Shown piece after piece: positions 19,955 to 32,153 of a DNA stretch of 64,000 nt. Under the pieces are notes generated by a model. That model had not been told where the DNA came from and did not search any database. It saw only the letters and a program-made list of their open reading frames with translations. Position 1 is the first letter of the stretch. Every line of letters starts with the position of its first letter. The stretch comes from Alcaligenes faecalis (lineage in GTDB: Bacteria > Pseudomonadota > Gammaproteobacteria > Burkholderiales > Burkholderiaceae_B). The position numbers and the translations under genes are program-made. The stretch spans positions 620,001-684,000 of the forward strand of contig NZ_CP168006.1 of the NCBI RefSeq assembly GCF_041521385.1. The letters are read 5' to 3'.

Positions 19955-20992
19955 TTACTCCTCATCATCCACGTGCTTGCTACCGAAGGAGCGCCACAAC
20001 AACACCGGTATCACCATGGTAAATACAATAACTTCTTTGTAGGCACTGGCCCAGAAAGAGGAAAACGCTTCCAGAACCCCCAGGAACAAGGCGCCCAGCA
20101 GCGTGACGGGGTAACTGATCAAACCACCGAAAATCGCCGCCACAAACCCTTTCAAGCCGATCAAAAAGCCGGTGTCGTAGTAGATGGTCGTCACAGGAGC
20201 GATCAGCATGCCGGACAAGGCGCCAATCGCTGCCGCCAGGGTGAAGGTCAGAGAACCGGACATATTGGTGCTGATACCCACCAGACGGGCACCACGACGG
20301 TTCACCGCTGTTGCACGCAAGGCGCGACCATACAGGGTCTTACCGAAAAAGCCCCACAAGGCCAGAATCAGCAGCACGCAAGCGCCCATCACAAAGAAGG
20401 TCTGTGCGGACCAGCTTACTGCGCCCAGGGACACTTCCCCTTCCATGAAGGGAGGCGTACGCCAGCCTTCCGGACCGAAGAACACCAGACCCAAACCCGT
20501 CAGCGCAAAGTGCACGGCGACCGAGGTAATCAGCAGCACCAACACACTGGCTTCGGCGATAGGTTGGTAGACCAGGCGATAGACCATAGGGCCTAGAGGA
20601 ATCACAACCGCCAGCGAGAAGAGCACGGCCACCCACAAAGGCAGCTCCGAGCTGACAATGGCTGGAGCGGCAAAATAAACCGCGACGGGAATCACGATAT
20701 TGACCAGAAACTTGCGTGGCATACCTGCCAGGCTGCGGCTGCGCAAAGCAGAGAGCAGCTCCAGCAAGAACACCAGAGCACCGGCGATCAATAACAAAAT
20801 AACGGTTCCCGGCATGCGGCCATTGACCACGAAGGCCAAGGTCAAGGCGCCAAAGGTAACAAACTCACCTTGTGGAATAAAAATGACGCGGGTAACCAGG
20901 AAAACCAGAACCAGGGCGAGCCCGAGCAAAGCATAGATGGCGCCATTCAATATGCCATCCTGCAACAAAATCAAAGCAATGGTGGTATCCAT
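19955..20992 (-). CDS. livH: Branched-chain amino acid-type ABC permease LivH
   Basis: Inner-membrane permease of 345 residues with about eight to nine hydrophobic helices. It opens [20 protein letters not shown], the usual LivH start. Typical motifs are the [13 protein letters not shown] region and [24 protein letters not shown] near the C-terminus. The frame is open to 21082, but those extra 30 residues would be untypical; AGGA lies 11 bases before the ATG at 20992. It partners the fused LivM-LivG; five bases separate them. Confidence 0.9.
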   Translation of the reverse strand: MDTTIALILLQDGILNGAIYALLGLALVLVFLVTRVIFIPQGEFVTFGALTLAFVVNGRMPGTVILLLIAGALVFLLELLSALRSRSLAGMPRKFLVNIVIPVAVYFAAPAIVSSELPLWVAVLFSLAVVIPLGPMVYRLVYQPIAEASVLVLLITSVAVHFALTGLGLVFFGPEGWRTPPFMEGEVSLGAVSWSAQTFFVMGACVLLILALWGFFGKTLYGRALRATAVNRRGARLVGISTNMSGSLTFTLAAAIGALSGMLIAPVTTIYYDTGFLIGLKGFVAAIFGGLISYPVTLLGALFLGVLEAFSSFWASAYKEVIVFTMVIPVLLWRSFGSKHVDDEE

Positions 20993-21092
20993 GTCGGACA
21001 ACATCCTGTACAACAAAAAGGGCAAAGGGCTTACGGCAAACGCAGGCCTGTAGCGGGAACGGGCACCAGGGTCCTCAGGCACCCGCCTTGGA

Positions 21093-21118
21093 AAAAACCG
21101 GCTTGGGAGCCGGTTTTT
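21093..21118 (-). terminator. Terminator between the binding-protein gene and livH
   Basis: A 10-bp stem AAAAACCGGC / GCCGGTTTTT with a 6-base loop and a T run on the minus strand. It lies 12 bases after the stop codon of the binding-protein gene, so most transcripts should end here and some read through into livH. Confidence 0.85.
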
Positions 21119-21130
21119 GCCTGTCAGATA

Positions 21131-22300
21131 TTACAGATCAGGCTGATATGTCCATTTACCGTCAACCACTTTCACAATCACGTGGGCACGTTTGTCCAAA
21201 CCTGCGTGGTCCGTGGCAGACATATTGAACACACCTTGGGACGCGGCCAGCTCTTTGGTCTGCTCCAGAGCGTCACGCAAAGCGGCACGAAACTCGGGAG
21301 TACCTGGTTTGGCACCGGACTTCAGGGCTTCTGGAATGGCTTCGGTCACGAGCAAACCAGCATCCCACATATGACCGCCGAAGGTGTTGATGGAGCCAGC
21401 ACCATACTTGGCTTCGTATTTTTCCTTGTACTCCATGGCGGTCTTTTTCACCGTGCTGCTGTCAGGCAGTTGCTCGGCAACCAGCAAAGGACCGGCTGGC
21501 AAGATCATGTCGTTACAGTCTTTGCCACATACACGCAGCACGTCGCTGTTGGCCGCACCGTGTGTCTGGTAAATGATGCCGGCGTAGCCACGGCCTTTCA
21601 GTTCACGCTGAGGCAAGGCCACCGGCGTGCCGGAACCAGCGATCAAAATGGCGTCAGGCTTGGTGCCCAGCAGCTTGAGGACCTGACCGGTCACACTGGT
21701 GTCGTTACGGCCATAACGCTCGGCGCCCAGCACTTTAATGCCCTTGGCTTGAGCCGCCTCGGTAATCACATTCAGCCAGCCATCGCCGTAGGCGTCGTTA
21801 TAGCCAATAAAGCCCAGGGTCTTGACGTTTTGCTTGACCATGGCCTCTGCCAAGGCACCGGCCATCAACTGGTCGTTCTGGGGAGTTTTGAATACCCAGG
21901 TACGAGCACCTTCAACAGGCTCAACAATCTTGGCGTTGGCAGCCACGCTGATCATGGGTGTCTTGGTTTCGCCCGCAACGTCTACCATGGCCAAAGAACC
22001 CGGTGTCACGGACGTGCCGATCACCACATCCACTTTGTCGTCCGTAATCAGCTTGCGCATATTGCGTACGGCCACCGTGGTATCGGTGGCATCGTCCAGA
22101 ACGATGTATTCGATTTTCTGGCCGGCCACTTCAGTAGGCAACAGGCTGACTGTATTGCGCTCGGGAATACCCAGCGAGGCCGCCGGTCCTGTCGCTGCCA
22201 CCGTCACACCCACTTTGATCTGCGCAGACACGGCTACGGGCAGACTCAAAGCCAGGGCTGCAGCCAATGTCGTCAGACGACCAGTAGTAATGCAGTTCAT
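21131..22300 (-). CDS. ABC transporter substrate-binding protein, LivJ/LivK family
   Basis: Periplasmic type-1 binding protein of 389 residues that delivers ligand to LivH/LivM. The signal peptide is about residues 1-26 (MNCITTGRLTTLAAALALSL through VSA, cleavage before QIKVGV). The two-lobe family pattern is visible in GPAASLGIPERNT, the GYNDAYGDGW hinge region and IYQTHGAAN. Ligand identity cannot be read from sequence; such proteins bind Leu/Ile/Val but also aromatic acids or amides. It is the first gene of the leftward transport cluster. Confidence 0.9.
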   Translation of the reverse strand: MNCITTGRLTTLAAALALSLPVAVSAQIKVGVTVAATGPAASLGIPERNTVSLLPTEVAGQKIEYIVLDDATDTTVAVRNMRKLITDDKVDVVIGTSVTPGSLAMVDVAGETKTPMISVAANAKIVEPVEGARTWVFKTPQNDQLMAGALAEAMVKQNVKTLGFIGYNDAYGDGWLNVITEAAQAKGIKVLGAERYGRNDTSVTGQVLKLLGTKPDAILIAGSGTPVALPQRELKGRGYAGIIYQTHGAANSDVLRVCGKDCNDMILPAGPLLVAEQLPDSSTVKKTAMEYKEKYEAKYGAGSINTFGGHMWDAGLLVTEAIPEALKSGAKPGTPEFRAALRDALEQTKELAASQGVFNMSATDHAGLDKRAHVIVKVVDGKWTYQPDL

Positions 22301-22448
22301 CCTTTTCTCCCAATATTTGTTCGTTGTTGTGGACCGACTTCACGGTCAAAAAAATCGTAATACAGATAATCACCAGCAGATACCAGAAACGTATCAAGTC
22401 ACGCGAATTTCAGATATTGGTGTTTACCTTAAATATTAAAAGTTTAAA

Positions 22449-22477
22449 TAGTGCACTAACTAAAGTGATAGCTCACT
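22449..22477. promoter_or_regulatory. Two adjacent dyads in the livK-msrB gap
   Basis: TAGTGCACTA (22449-22458) is a perfect palindrome. Six bases further on, AGTGA-TAGC-TCACT (22464-22477) is a second dyad with the same AGTG half-site. The pair lies about 150 bases before each of the divergent genes in a 330-base gap that is A/T-rich towards livK. This looks like a regulator-binding cluster, possibly GntR-type by half-site style. The rest of the gap holds no gene. Confidence 0.55.
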
Positions 22478-22629
22478 AAGTATGTGCCCTGCCCCCCTGT
22501 TTTCTTGACTGGGCCGTCAGGACAAGCAGCACTTTGGAACCCTCTGTTCCAAACGCACTCTAATTGTCGATTACTATGTAGGACTGCGCCTCTTGTAGGC
22601 ATTGATCTGTTTTTCATAAGGCAGCACAC

Positions 22630-23025
22630 GTGGAAAAAGTACGTAAAACCGAAGCCGAGTGGCGCGCCCAACTCAGCCCCGAAGAATTCTATGTCACGCG
22701 TCAGAAAGGGACAGAACGCGCCTTTACCGGCCGCTACTGGGATACCACCACACCCGGCATTTATCGCTGTGTGGGCTGCGGCACCCCCCTGTTTGCCTCA
22801 GACACCAAGTTTGACGCCGGTTGCGGCTGGCCCAGCTACTTCACCCCCCTGAACCCGGACAATGTGCGCGAGGAACTGGATACCAGCCACGGCATGCGCC
22901 GCACCGAAGTGCTGTGCAATGTCTGCGATGCTCATTTGGGCCACGTCTTTGAAGACGGCCCCCCACCCACTGGGCTACGATATTGCATTAACTCCTTATC
23001 CATGACCTTTGAACCTGACGCATGA
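22630..23025 (+). CDS. msrB: Peptide-methionine (R)-S-oxide reductase
   Basis: Repairs oxidised methionine (R form) in proteins. The 131-residue protein has two zinc CxxC pairs (Cys47/Cys50 and Cys96/Cys99), the GCGWPSYF substrate segment and the catalytic Cys119 in RYCINS. The start codon is GTG at 22630 with AAGG nine bases upstream. It overlaps yciB by four bases, the first pair of a tight operon. Confidence 0.95.
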   Translation: MEKVRKTEAEWRAQLSPEEFYVTRQKGTERAFTGRYWDTTTPGIYRCVGCGTPLFASDTKFDAGCGWPSYFTPLNPDNVREELDTSHGMRRTEVLCNVCDAHLGHVFEDGPPPTGLRYCINSLSMTFEPDA

Positions 23026-23588
23026 AGAAGCTTTTATTTGATCTGTTCCCGCTCGTTCTGTTTTTTCTGGCGTTTCGCTTCTCCGACATCTATGTGGCAA
23101 CCGGCGTGGCCATGGCCGCCTCGGTATTGCAGATACTCTGGTTAAAACTCACCAGCAAGGCAATCGAGACCTCGCACTGGATCAATCTGGCCGTCATTGT
23201 GGTCTTTGGCGGTGCCACCCTGTTTTTCCACAATGATGTCTTCATCCGCTGGAAACCCACGGTGCTGTACTGGATCTTTGCGCTGGTGCTGCTGGGCGGA
23301 CGCTATCTGATGCATCGCAACCTGATGCAAAAATTCATGGGTACCCATCTGGTATTGCCCGGCCATGTTTGGGACAAATTAAACCTGGTCTGGGCAAGCT
23401 TTTTCGTCGCCATGGGCCTGGTCAATCTGTACGTCGCCTTCTCGGGCCACTTTACCGAATCCCAATGGGTCAACTTCAAGGCCTTTGGCCTGCTGGGTTT
23501 GATGCTGGTGTTTGTCGTTGCCCAATCCTTGTGGCTGGGCCGCTACCTGCAAGACTCTTCCGACAACCCCACTCCCCCAAAATCTTGA
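23022..23588 (+). CDS. yciB: Inner-membrane protein YciB (septation protein A family)
   Basis: Integral membrane protein of 188 residues with five hydrophobic helices. It opens [18 protein letters not shown] and carries the family hallmarks [20 protein letters not shown], GKxLM-like [11 protein letters not shown] and the [17 protein letters not shown] block. It is linked to envelope biogenesis and septation; the biochemical role is not known. Translation is probably coupled to msrB. Confidence 0.93.
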   Translation: MKKLLFDLFPLVLFFLAFRFSDIYVATGVAMAASVLQILWLKLTSKAIETSHWINLAVIVVFGGATLFFHNDVFIRWKPTVLYWIFALVLLGGRYLMHRNLMQKFMGTHLVLPGHVWDKLNLVWASFFVAMGLVNLYVAFSGHFTESQWVNFKAFGLLGLMLVFVVAQSLWLGRYLQDSSDNPTPPKS

Positions 23589-23595
23589 TTTCGCC

Positions 23596-23859
23596 ATGAC
23601 AGACGCACTTGCTTCCCTGATTCACGAACGGCTCCAGACACTGGAACCCTCGGAACTGGACATCATCAATGAATCCCATCTGCATGCTGGTCACGCTGGC
23701 GCTCAAGGGGGCGCCAGTCACTTTCGGGTGATTATCGCCTCGAAACAATTTGATGGAATTTCAACACTGGCACGACACAGACTTGTGTATGATCGCGTCC
23801 ACGATCTAATGCCTTTCCCGATTCACGCCTTGGCTATTCAAGCCAAAATCACCGCTTAA
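23596..23859 (+). CDS. bolA: BolA family protein
   Basis: An 87-residue protein with the BolA fold. Family pattern: LEPSELDIINESHLHAGHAG, SHFRVIIASKQFDG and the RHRLVYDRVHDLM helix; the conserved histidine of the second half is kept. BolA proteins bind monothiol glutaredoxins with shared iron-sulfur clusters and affect morphology and stress responses. The ATG at 23596, seven bases after the yciB stop, gives the correct family N-terminus; the frame is open further upstream inside yciB. Confidence 0.93.
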   Translation: MTDALASLIHERLQTLEPSELDIINESHLHAGHAGAQGGASHFRVIIASKQFDGISTLARHRLVYDRVHDLMPFPIHALAIQAKITA

Positions 23860-23867
23860 GGATGCTC

Positions 23868-24644
23868 ATGAAACGTATTGCCGCATTTGCCCTGACCTGC
23901 GCTATGGCTGCTCCCGTCTATGCACAGACGATTGCCACCGTAAACGGCAAAAACCTCACGCAAAAAGACCTGGATCAGTTCGTCGCCGTTCTGGTCGAGC
24001 AAGGCGCCAAGGATTCGCCCGAGCTGCGTGAGCAAGTCAAACAGGAAATGGTCAACCGTCTGGCCGTGGTGCAAGCCGCAGAAAAAGCCGGTATCGACAA
24101 GACCAATCAGGTCCAGCAAGAGCTGGAACTGGCCCGCCAGAGCATTCTGGTCCGTGCCTTGATGGCTGATTACCTGAAAAAGAACCCGGTTACCGACGCC
24201 GACCTGACCAAGGAATACAACACCATCAAGGCGATGGAAGAAGGTCAGCAGGAATACAAGGTGCGCCACATTCTGGTCAAGGACGAAGCCGCTGCCAAAG
24301 ACCTGCTGGCCAAGATCAAGTCCAAGAAAGTCAGCTTTGCGGATGCCGCCAAGAAAGACTCCATCGACACCGGTAGCGGCCAGCAAGGCGGCGATCTGGG
24401 CTGGGCGCCTAGCTCCACCTACGTACCTGAGTTCGCTCAGGCTGTAGAAAAAATGAAAAAAGGCGAGCTGAGCGCCGCCCCTGTACAGTCGCAGTTTGGC
24501 TGGCACATCATCCAGGTGGACGATGCTCGTCCTGTTACCTTCCCGGCCATGGCTGAAGTCAAGCCTCAGTTGGAAGAAATGATGCGTCAGCGCAAGCTGG
24601 CCGAGTACCAACAGAAAATCCTGAAAGAAGCCAACATCAAGTAA
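23868..24644 (+). CDS. Periplasmic parvulin-type peptidyl-prolyl isomerase
   Basis: Folding helper for exported proteins. The 258-residue product has a signal peptide MKRIAAFALTCAMAAPVYA with cleavage before QTIATVNGK, a helical SurA-like N-terminal chaperone region (about 20-130), then a parvulin domain (KVRHILVKDEAAA to WHIIQVDDARPV) with the usual GGDLGWAPSSTYVPEFAQAV segment. The second ATG (23868) is chosen because AAGG lies six bases ahead. It is the last gene of the msrB operon and is followed by a strong terminator. Confidence 0.92.
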   Translation: MKRIAAFALTCAMAAPVYAQTIATVNGKNLTQKDLDQFVAVLVEQGAKDSPELREQVKQEMVNRLAVVQAAEKAGIDKTNQVQQELELARQSILVRALMADYLKKNPVTDADLTKEYNTIKAMEEGQQEYKVRHILVKDEAAAKDLLAKIKSKKVSFADAAKKDSIDTGSGQQGGDLGWAPSSTYVPEFAQAVEKMKKGELSAAPVQSQFGWHIIQVDDARPVTFPAMAEVKPQLEEMMRQRKLAEYQQKILKEANIK

Positions 24645-24697
24645 TGGTGTTGAAGGCTGCGTTATCTGCTTGATAAAACGGCCTACCTTCCAGAAAA

Positions 24698-24732
24698 ACA
24701 AATAGGGCGCCTCAAGGGCGCCCTATTTGTTT
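24698..24732 (+). terminator. Intrinsic terminator of the msrB-parvulin operon
   Basis: A perfect 14-bp stem (24698-24711 with 24717-24730) around a 5-base loop, ending in TTT. The base-paired A/T ends also let it work from the other side. Confidence 0.85.
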
Positions 24733-24783
24733 ATCGTGAAGATCGTTCACTAACGGTCGTTCATGCGGTGATTAACAGCCCAG

Positions 24784-24816
24784 ATCACTGCCGAATCACT
24801 ACCAAATCACTACCAG
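24784..24816. repeat. Three tandem 11-base repeats
   Basis: ATCACTGCCGA, ATCACTACCAA and ATCACTACCAG follow one another without gaps. The 11-base period puts the three half-sites on nearly the same face of the helix. They lie in the 240-base gap downstream of both flanking genes; no gene is seen in the gap. Confidence 0.7.
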
Positions 24817-24973
24817 AACCATTCAACACACATTTAAAAAAGCCGTGTGTGCTTAACGCAGCGCCTAAAAAGCTAAAAACAGCGATTAAGTCAAATGTCC
24901 TGCTCAATCATGGCCCCTTGGCAACAAAGTTAAGCCTGCAGCAAGCCACCAGGACTTCACTTCTCACTCGGTG

Positions 24974-28083
<3,110 letters not shown>

Positions 28084-28128
28084 TGTCAGTTCCGTCGAAT
28101 CAACACTAGCGGATTAAAAAAAACAGGC

Positions 28129-31100
28129 TTACACGCTGCTCATTTGCATGGCAGCGTCTACGTCCACTGCCACAATTCGGGATACACCTTGCTCTTGCAT
28201 CGTGACCCCGATCAGTTGTTTGGCCATTTGCATGGCAATTTTATTGTGAGAAATAAACAAAAACTGGGTTTGGTCGCTCATGCTGGCCACCAGATTGGCA
28301 TAGCGTTCGGTATTTGCATCATCCAGTGGTGCATCCACCTCGTCCAGCAAACAAAAAGGGGCAGGATTCAGTTTGAAGAAGGCAAAAACCAGCGCCGTCG
28401 CCGTCAATGCTTTTTCACCACCAGAGAGCAAATGAATCGTGCTATTGCGTTTTCCTGGTGGCTGAGCCATGACCTGCACCCCAGCTTCCAGCACTTCATC
28501 GCCCACCATCGTCAGTTTAGCCTCTCCACCACCAAATAGCCTTGGAAAAAGCTCGCCAAAATGCTGATTAACGATGTTGAATGTTTCCATGAGCAACTGA
28601 CGCGTCTCGCGATCAATCTTGCGAATCGCATCTTCCAGGGTTTCAATGGCATCACTCAAATCTGTATGCTGGGCATCCAGATAAGTCTTGCGTTCCTGCG
28701 CGGTCGTCAGCTCTTCAAGGGCCGCCAGATTCACCGGCCCCAAGCTTTCGATCTGGCGCGAGATACGCTGCACTTCGGACTGCAACCAACCCACGCGCTG
28801 CCACTCCGGTGTTTTTTCCTGTAACAAGCTCCACAGTTCAGCGCGATTTACCTTTCTGCTGTCCAACTGTTCAGCAAACTGTTCGACCGCCAGACGCGAC
28901 GCTTGTTCCTGCAACTGTAACTGGGTGACTTGTTCGCGCAAGGGCCCCAGATTCTTTTCGTGCTCGACACGGGCCTGTTCATGCTCGCGCAATTGCGCGG
29001 CCAGTGTATCGAGCTGGATCTTTGCCAAACGGACCGCTTCTTCGCGTTCAGCACGCAATTCCAGCGCATCTTGCAAACCCGCTTGCGCGGCGGATGCATC
29101 CAGGTCCAGCAACTCGCCTTGCAGTCCCTCCAACTGACCTGCTGTGCGCTGTGCCTGCTCCTGTGCCAGGGTCAGATTGCGCTCCAGTTCGGCCATACGC
29201 TGCACCAAGGCGCGTTCGGCAAACTGGGCATCGTGCACAGCACGTTCGCGCTCGTGGACAGTGCGACGGGCTTGTTCGGCCAGCTCGGCGCCCTTCTCGC
29301 CTTCCATCTGCGCTTGGGCAAATACCCCCTGATGCTCGGCCAGTTCTTCGTCCAGCGTTTCAAAGCGGGCCTCGAATTCCTCGCGGTTTGCCTGCAGCTC
29401 TTCGCGCTGTACTGCCAGTTCTTCCAGCTCTTCGTTGATGCGGCTACCGCGCTCTTGCGATTGCTGCGCTTGCTGAGCCAGCTTGGAGTGCTCCAGTTGC
29501 ACATCATGCATACGAGCCGTCAGTTCGCCCACCCGAGCTCGGGCGGGAACCAGACCGTTACGCACGTGTTGCAAGGCCATTTCGGCCTGGGTACTGGTAT
29601 GCCCCAGCTCATCCACAATCAGTTGAGCACCACGCAGCTCTCGCTCCAGATGAGCAATTTCCTGCTGACGGGCCAGCATCCCGGCTTGCTCAGAGTCCGG
29701 CGCATAAAAACGAATGCTGTGCTTGTCCACCAAATGGCCGTCACGCACCACAATCGCCATTTGATCGGTCAGTTGCTCGCGCAGGCTCAGGGCCTGCTTC
29801 AAGTCTTGGCAAACATAGACCTGGTGCAACCAGTCGTCCAGCAAGCGGCGCAAGCCACCTTCCTGCTGTCGCAGCACCGAGCTCAGCAAGGGCAAATCCA
29901 GGGCAGGCTTGGCCGGCGCCCCCGCGTCGGGCAACTGATAAAAACTTAAACGGGCAGGCGGTACATCGCTGGCAAAAGCGGCTGCCATATCCAGACGACG
30001 CAGCTCCAAAGCCGTCATGCGCTCGCGCAGCACGGCTTCCAGGGCGGTTTCCCAGCCCTTTTCCACGTCCAGGCCTTGCCAAAGACGCTTCATGCTCTCC
30101 AGCCCGTGCTTGGCCAGCCAGGGTTCCAGCGTTCCCTTGCGCGCCACGTCTTCCTGCAAACGACTCAAGGCCTGATGGCGCGCTTCCAGGCGAGCCATAT
30201 CCTGCCCGCCTTGCAAGGCTTGTTCCTGCGCTTTCCTGCGATCTTCTTCCAGTCGAGGAAGCTGGGCTTCCAGGTGCTGCAAATGTTCCTGGGCTTGCTG
30301 CAACTGGCTTTGCAGCATGTTTAAATCGCCCTGCAAGCGTTCCAGGTTGTCCGGGTCCGGAGCATTGAGTTCACGCAGTTCCTGTTTTAAACGTTCCTGA
30401 CGTTGCTCCACGCTTTGAATCTGGCGGTCGGCATCACGTTGCGATTGCGCAGCCAAGGCCAGGTTCTGCTCCAGCCGCGCCAAGGCCATCCGCATTTCGT
30501 CCCGCCGCTGGGCGTGTTCACGTACACGCTGCTCCAGATCGGGCAAGGCTCCTTGCGCCTCTTCCAGCAGAATCTGTAACTCTTCCAGCTTTACTGCCGC
30601 TTCTTCGCGCTGCTGCTCACTGTTTTCCAGTTCTTGCTGGCAATGCTCTTGTTGTTCAATCCAGTCCTGTTGCTGTTGTTCCAGTTGCTCACGGCGCTGC
30701 GCCATGCGGCTGCGCGAATCCAGCACGTGGCGGATTTCCGCCTCCAGGCTGGACACTTGGGAACCGGCCTCATATAACTGGCTTTGCGCCTGATGCAAAG
30801 CATCCCCGGCCTGCAAATGCGCTTGTCGCTGCGACTCCAATGCAGACTCGGTATGCCGCAAGCCGGCAATCGATTCTTCCAGTTTGGTCTGAGCTTGCTC
30901 AATCGCCAGGAAACGGGTTTTTTGATCGCCCTGCGCATTGGACTCTTTCAGCAGCCACAGCAGGTTTTGCTTGAGTTCGCCATCTTGCTGCAAATCGCGA
31001 TACTGACGCGCTACTTCGGCCTGCGCCTGCAATTTCTCCAATTGCGCATCCAGTTCTCTTTGTATGTCCTCCACACGCAGCAGGTTTTCGCGGGTATCGC

Positions 31101-31653
31101 GCAAGCGGCTTTCTGTTTCGCGGCGACGCTCCTTGTAACGCGATACACCTGCCGCCTCTTCCAGAAACACGCGCAGTTCTTCGGGCTTGGCCTCGATCAG
31201 GCGGTTGATCATGCCCTGCCCAATGATGGCATAACCACGCGCCCCCAGGCCCGTGCCTAAAAAAATGTCGTGAATGTCGCGCCGACGCACGGCCTGATTA
31301 TTCAGAAAATAGCTGCTGGTTCCGTCCCGGCTCAGGACACGCCGTACCGAGATCTCGGCATAGGTGCTCCACTGGCCCGAGGCCCGCCCCTCAGAATTAT
31401 CGAAAACCAGCTCAACCGATGCCCGCCCCGCCGGTTTGCGTTGCGAAGAGCCATTGAAAATCACGTCCTGCATGGACTCGCCACGCAGCTCGGAAGCTTT
31501 GCTCTCGCCCAGCACCCAGCGCACCGCATCGATGATGTTCGATTTCCCACAGCCATTAGGCCCGACAACGCCCACCAACTGACTGGGAGTTGGAATGGAG
31601 GTCGGGTCCACAAAGGATTTGAAACCAGCAAGTTTGATCTGGGTTAGACGCAC
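28129..31653 (-). CDS. smc: Chromosome partition protein SMC
   Basis: Chromosome-compacting ATPase. The 1174-residue protein has the N-terminal Walker A GPNGCGKSNIIDAVRWVLGE (about 31-50) and two long coiled coils (about 170-500 and 690-1010). A hinge lies in the middle (about 510-670), and the C-terminal head carries the signature LLSGGEKALTA and Walker B FCLLDEVDAPLDD. The start is GTG at 31653, fixed by the universal MRLTQIKLAGFKSF; no Shine-Dalgarno is visible ahead of it. It is first in smc-zipA-ligA, with 45 bases before zipA. Confidence 0.97.
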   Translation of the reverse strand: MRLTQIKLAGFKSFVDPTSIPTPSQLVGVVGPNGCGKSNIIDAVRWVLGESKASELRGESMQDVIFNGSSQRKPAGRASVELVFDNSEGRASGQWSTYAEISVRRVLSRDGTSSYFLNNQAVRRRDIHDIFLGTGLGARGYAIIGQGMINRLIEAKPEELRVFLEEAAGVSRYKERRRETESRLRDTRENLLRVEDIQRELDAQLEKLQAQAEVARQYRDLQQDGELKQNLLWLLKESNAQGDQKTRFLAIEQAQTKLEESIAGLRHTESALESQRQAHLQAGDALHQAQSQLYEAGSQVSSLEAEIRHVLDSRSRMAQRREQLEQQQQDWIEQQEHCQQELENSEQQREEAAVKLEELQILLEEAQGALPDLEQRVREHAQRRDEMRMALARLEQNLALAAQSQRDADRQIQSVEQRQERLKQELRELNAPDPDNLERLQGDLNMLQSQLQQAQEHLQHLEAQLPRLEEDRRKAQEQALQGGQDMARLEARHQALSRLQEDVARKGTLEPWLAKHGLESMKRLWQGLDVEKGWETALEAVLRERMTALELRRLDMAAAFASDVPPARLSFYQLPDAGAPAKPALDLPLLSSVLRQQEGGLRRLLDDWLHQVYVCQDLKQALSLREQLTDQMAIVVRDGHLVDKHSIRFYAPDSEQAGMLARQQEIAHLERELRGAQLIVDELGHTSTQAEMALQHVRNGLVPARARVGELTARMHDVQLEHSKLAQQAQQSQERGSRINEELEELAVQREELQANREEFEARFETLDEELAEHQGVFAQAQMEGEKGAELAEQARRTVHERERAVHDAQFAERALVQRMAELERNLTLAQEQAQRTAGQLEGLQGELLDLDASAAQAGLQDALELRAEREEAVRLAKIQLDTLAAQLREHEQARVEHEKNLGPLREQVTQLQLQEQASRLAVEQFAEQLDSRKVNRAELWSLLQEKTPEWQRVGWLQSEVQRISRQIESLGPVNLAALEELTTAQERKTYLDAQHTDLSDAIETLEDAIRKIDRETRQLLMETFNIVNQHFGELFPRLFGGGEAKLTMVGDEVLEAGVQVMAQPPGKRNSTIHLLSGGEKALTATALVFAFFKLNPAPFCLLDEVDAPLDDANTERYANLVASMSDQTQFLFISHNKIAMQMAKQLIGVTMQEQGVSRIVAVDVDAAMQMSSV

Positions 31654-32153
31654 AGGGTAGAAATCAGCTCAGAAAAGACCAATTTGAACAGGCGCGCAGG
31701 CGCATCTTGATCTGCCTGGCACCGCGAGTCGTATGATACCGCAGCACCCGGCACCCACAGCAAAACACGCCAAAAAACAAATGAAAACCACGGCCCGGCC
31801 ACTGAGATGATAAGGCAGTAAACTCCCTCTGATCGTCAAGCCCTGTTTACCCTGCGTAGCAAGCAAGGCCGCCGTGTCAGACAAGCCCTTTACAATCAGG
31901 TTTTGGCGGCACCCGCCCGACCCAAAAATTCGAGCAGACAAACATATGCAATGAATTTCTGATACCACTGCTCCCGCAGTCCCTGTTATTCTTGCTCCCC
32001 ATCTCTGTTCGTAAATTTCGCACCGGTACAGGTTTTTCAGGAAAACCGTGGTGAGCAGCCCCTGGCCAGCTCGTCCTGCCTGATACTTGGCCTAGATTCG
32101 TGCTTTGCAGCCACCATACTGTTTTCAGAAAGCACACGCATTCGGAATGTATT
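31654..32153. other. Intergenic stretch between smc and lplT
   Basis: About 500 bases containing the divergent promoters of smc and lplT. I see no gene. A hairpin (CACC at 32021 and GGTTTT at 32031 pairing with AAAACC at 32042 and GGTG at 32050) lies about 100 bases before lplT and could form in its leader. No clear -35/-10 pair stands out. Confidence 0.45.
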
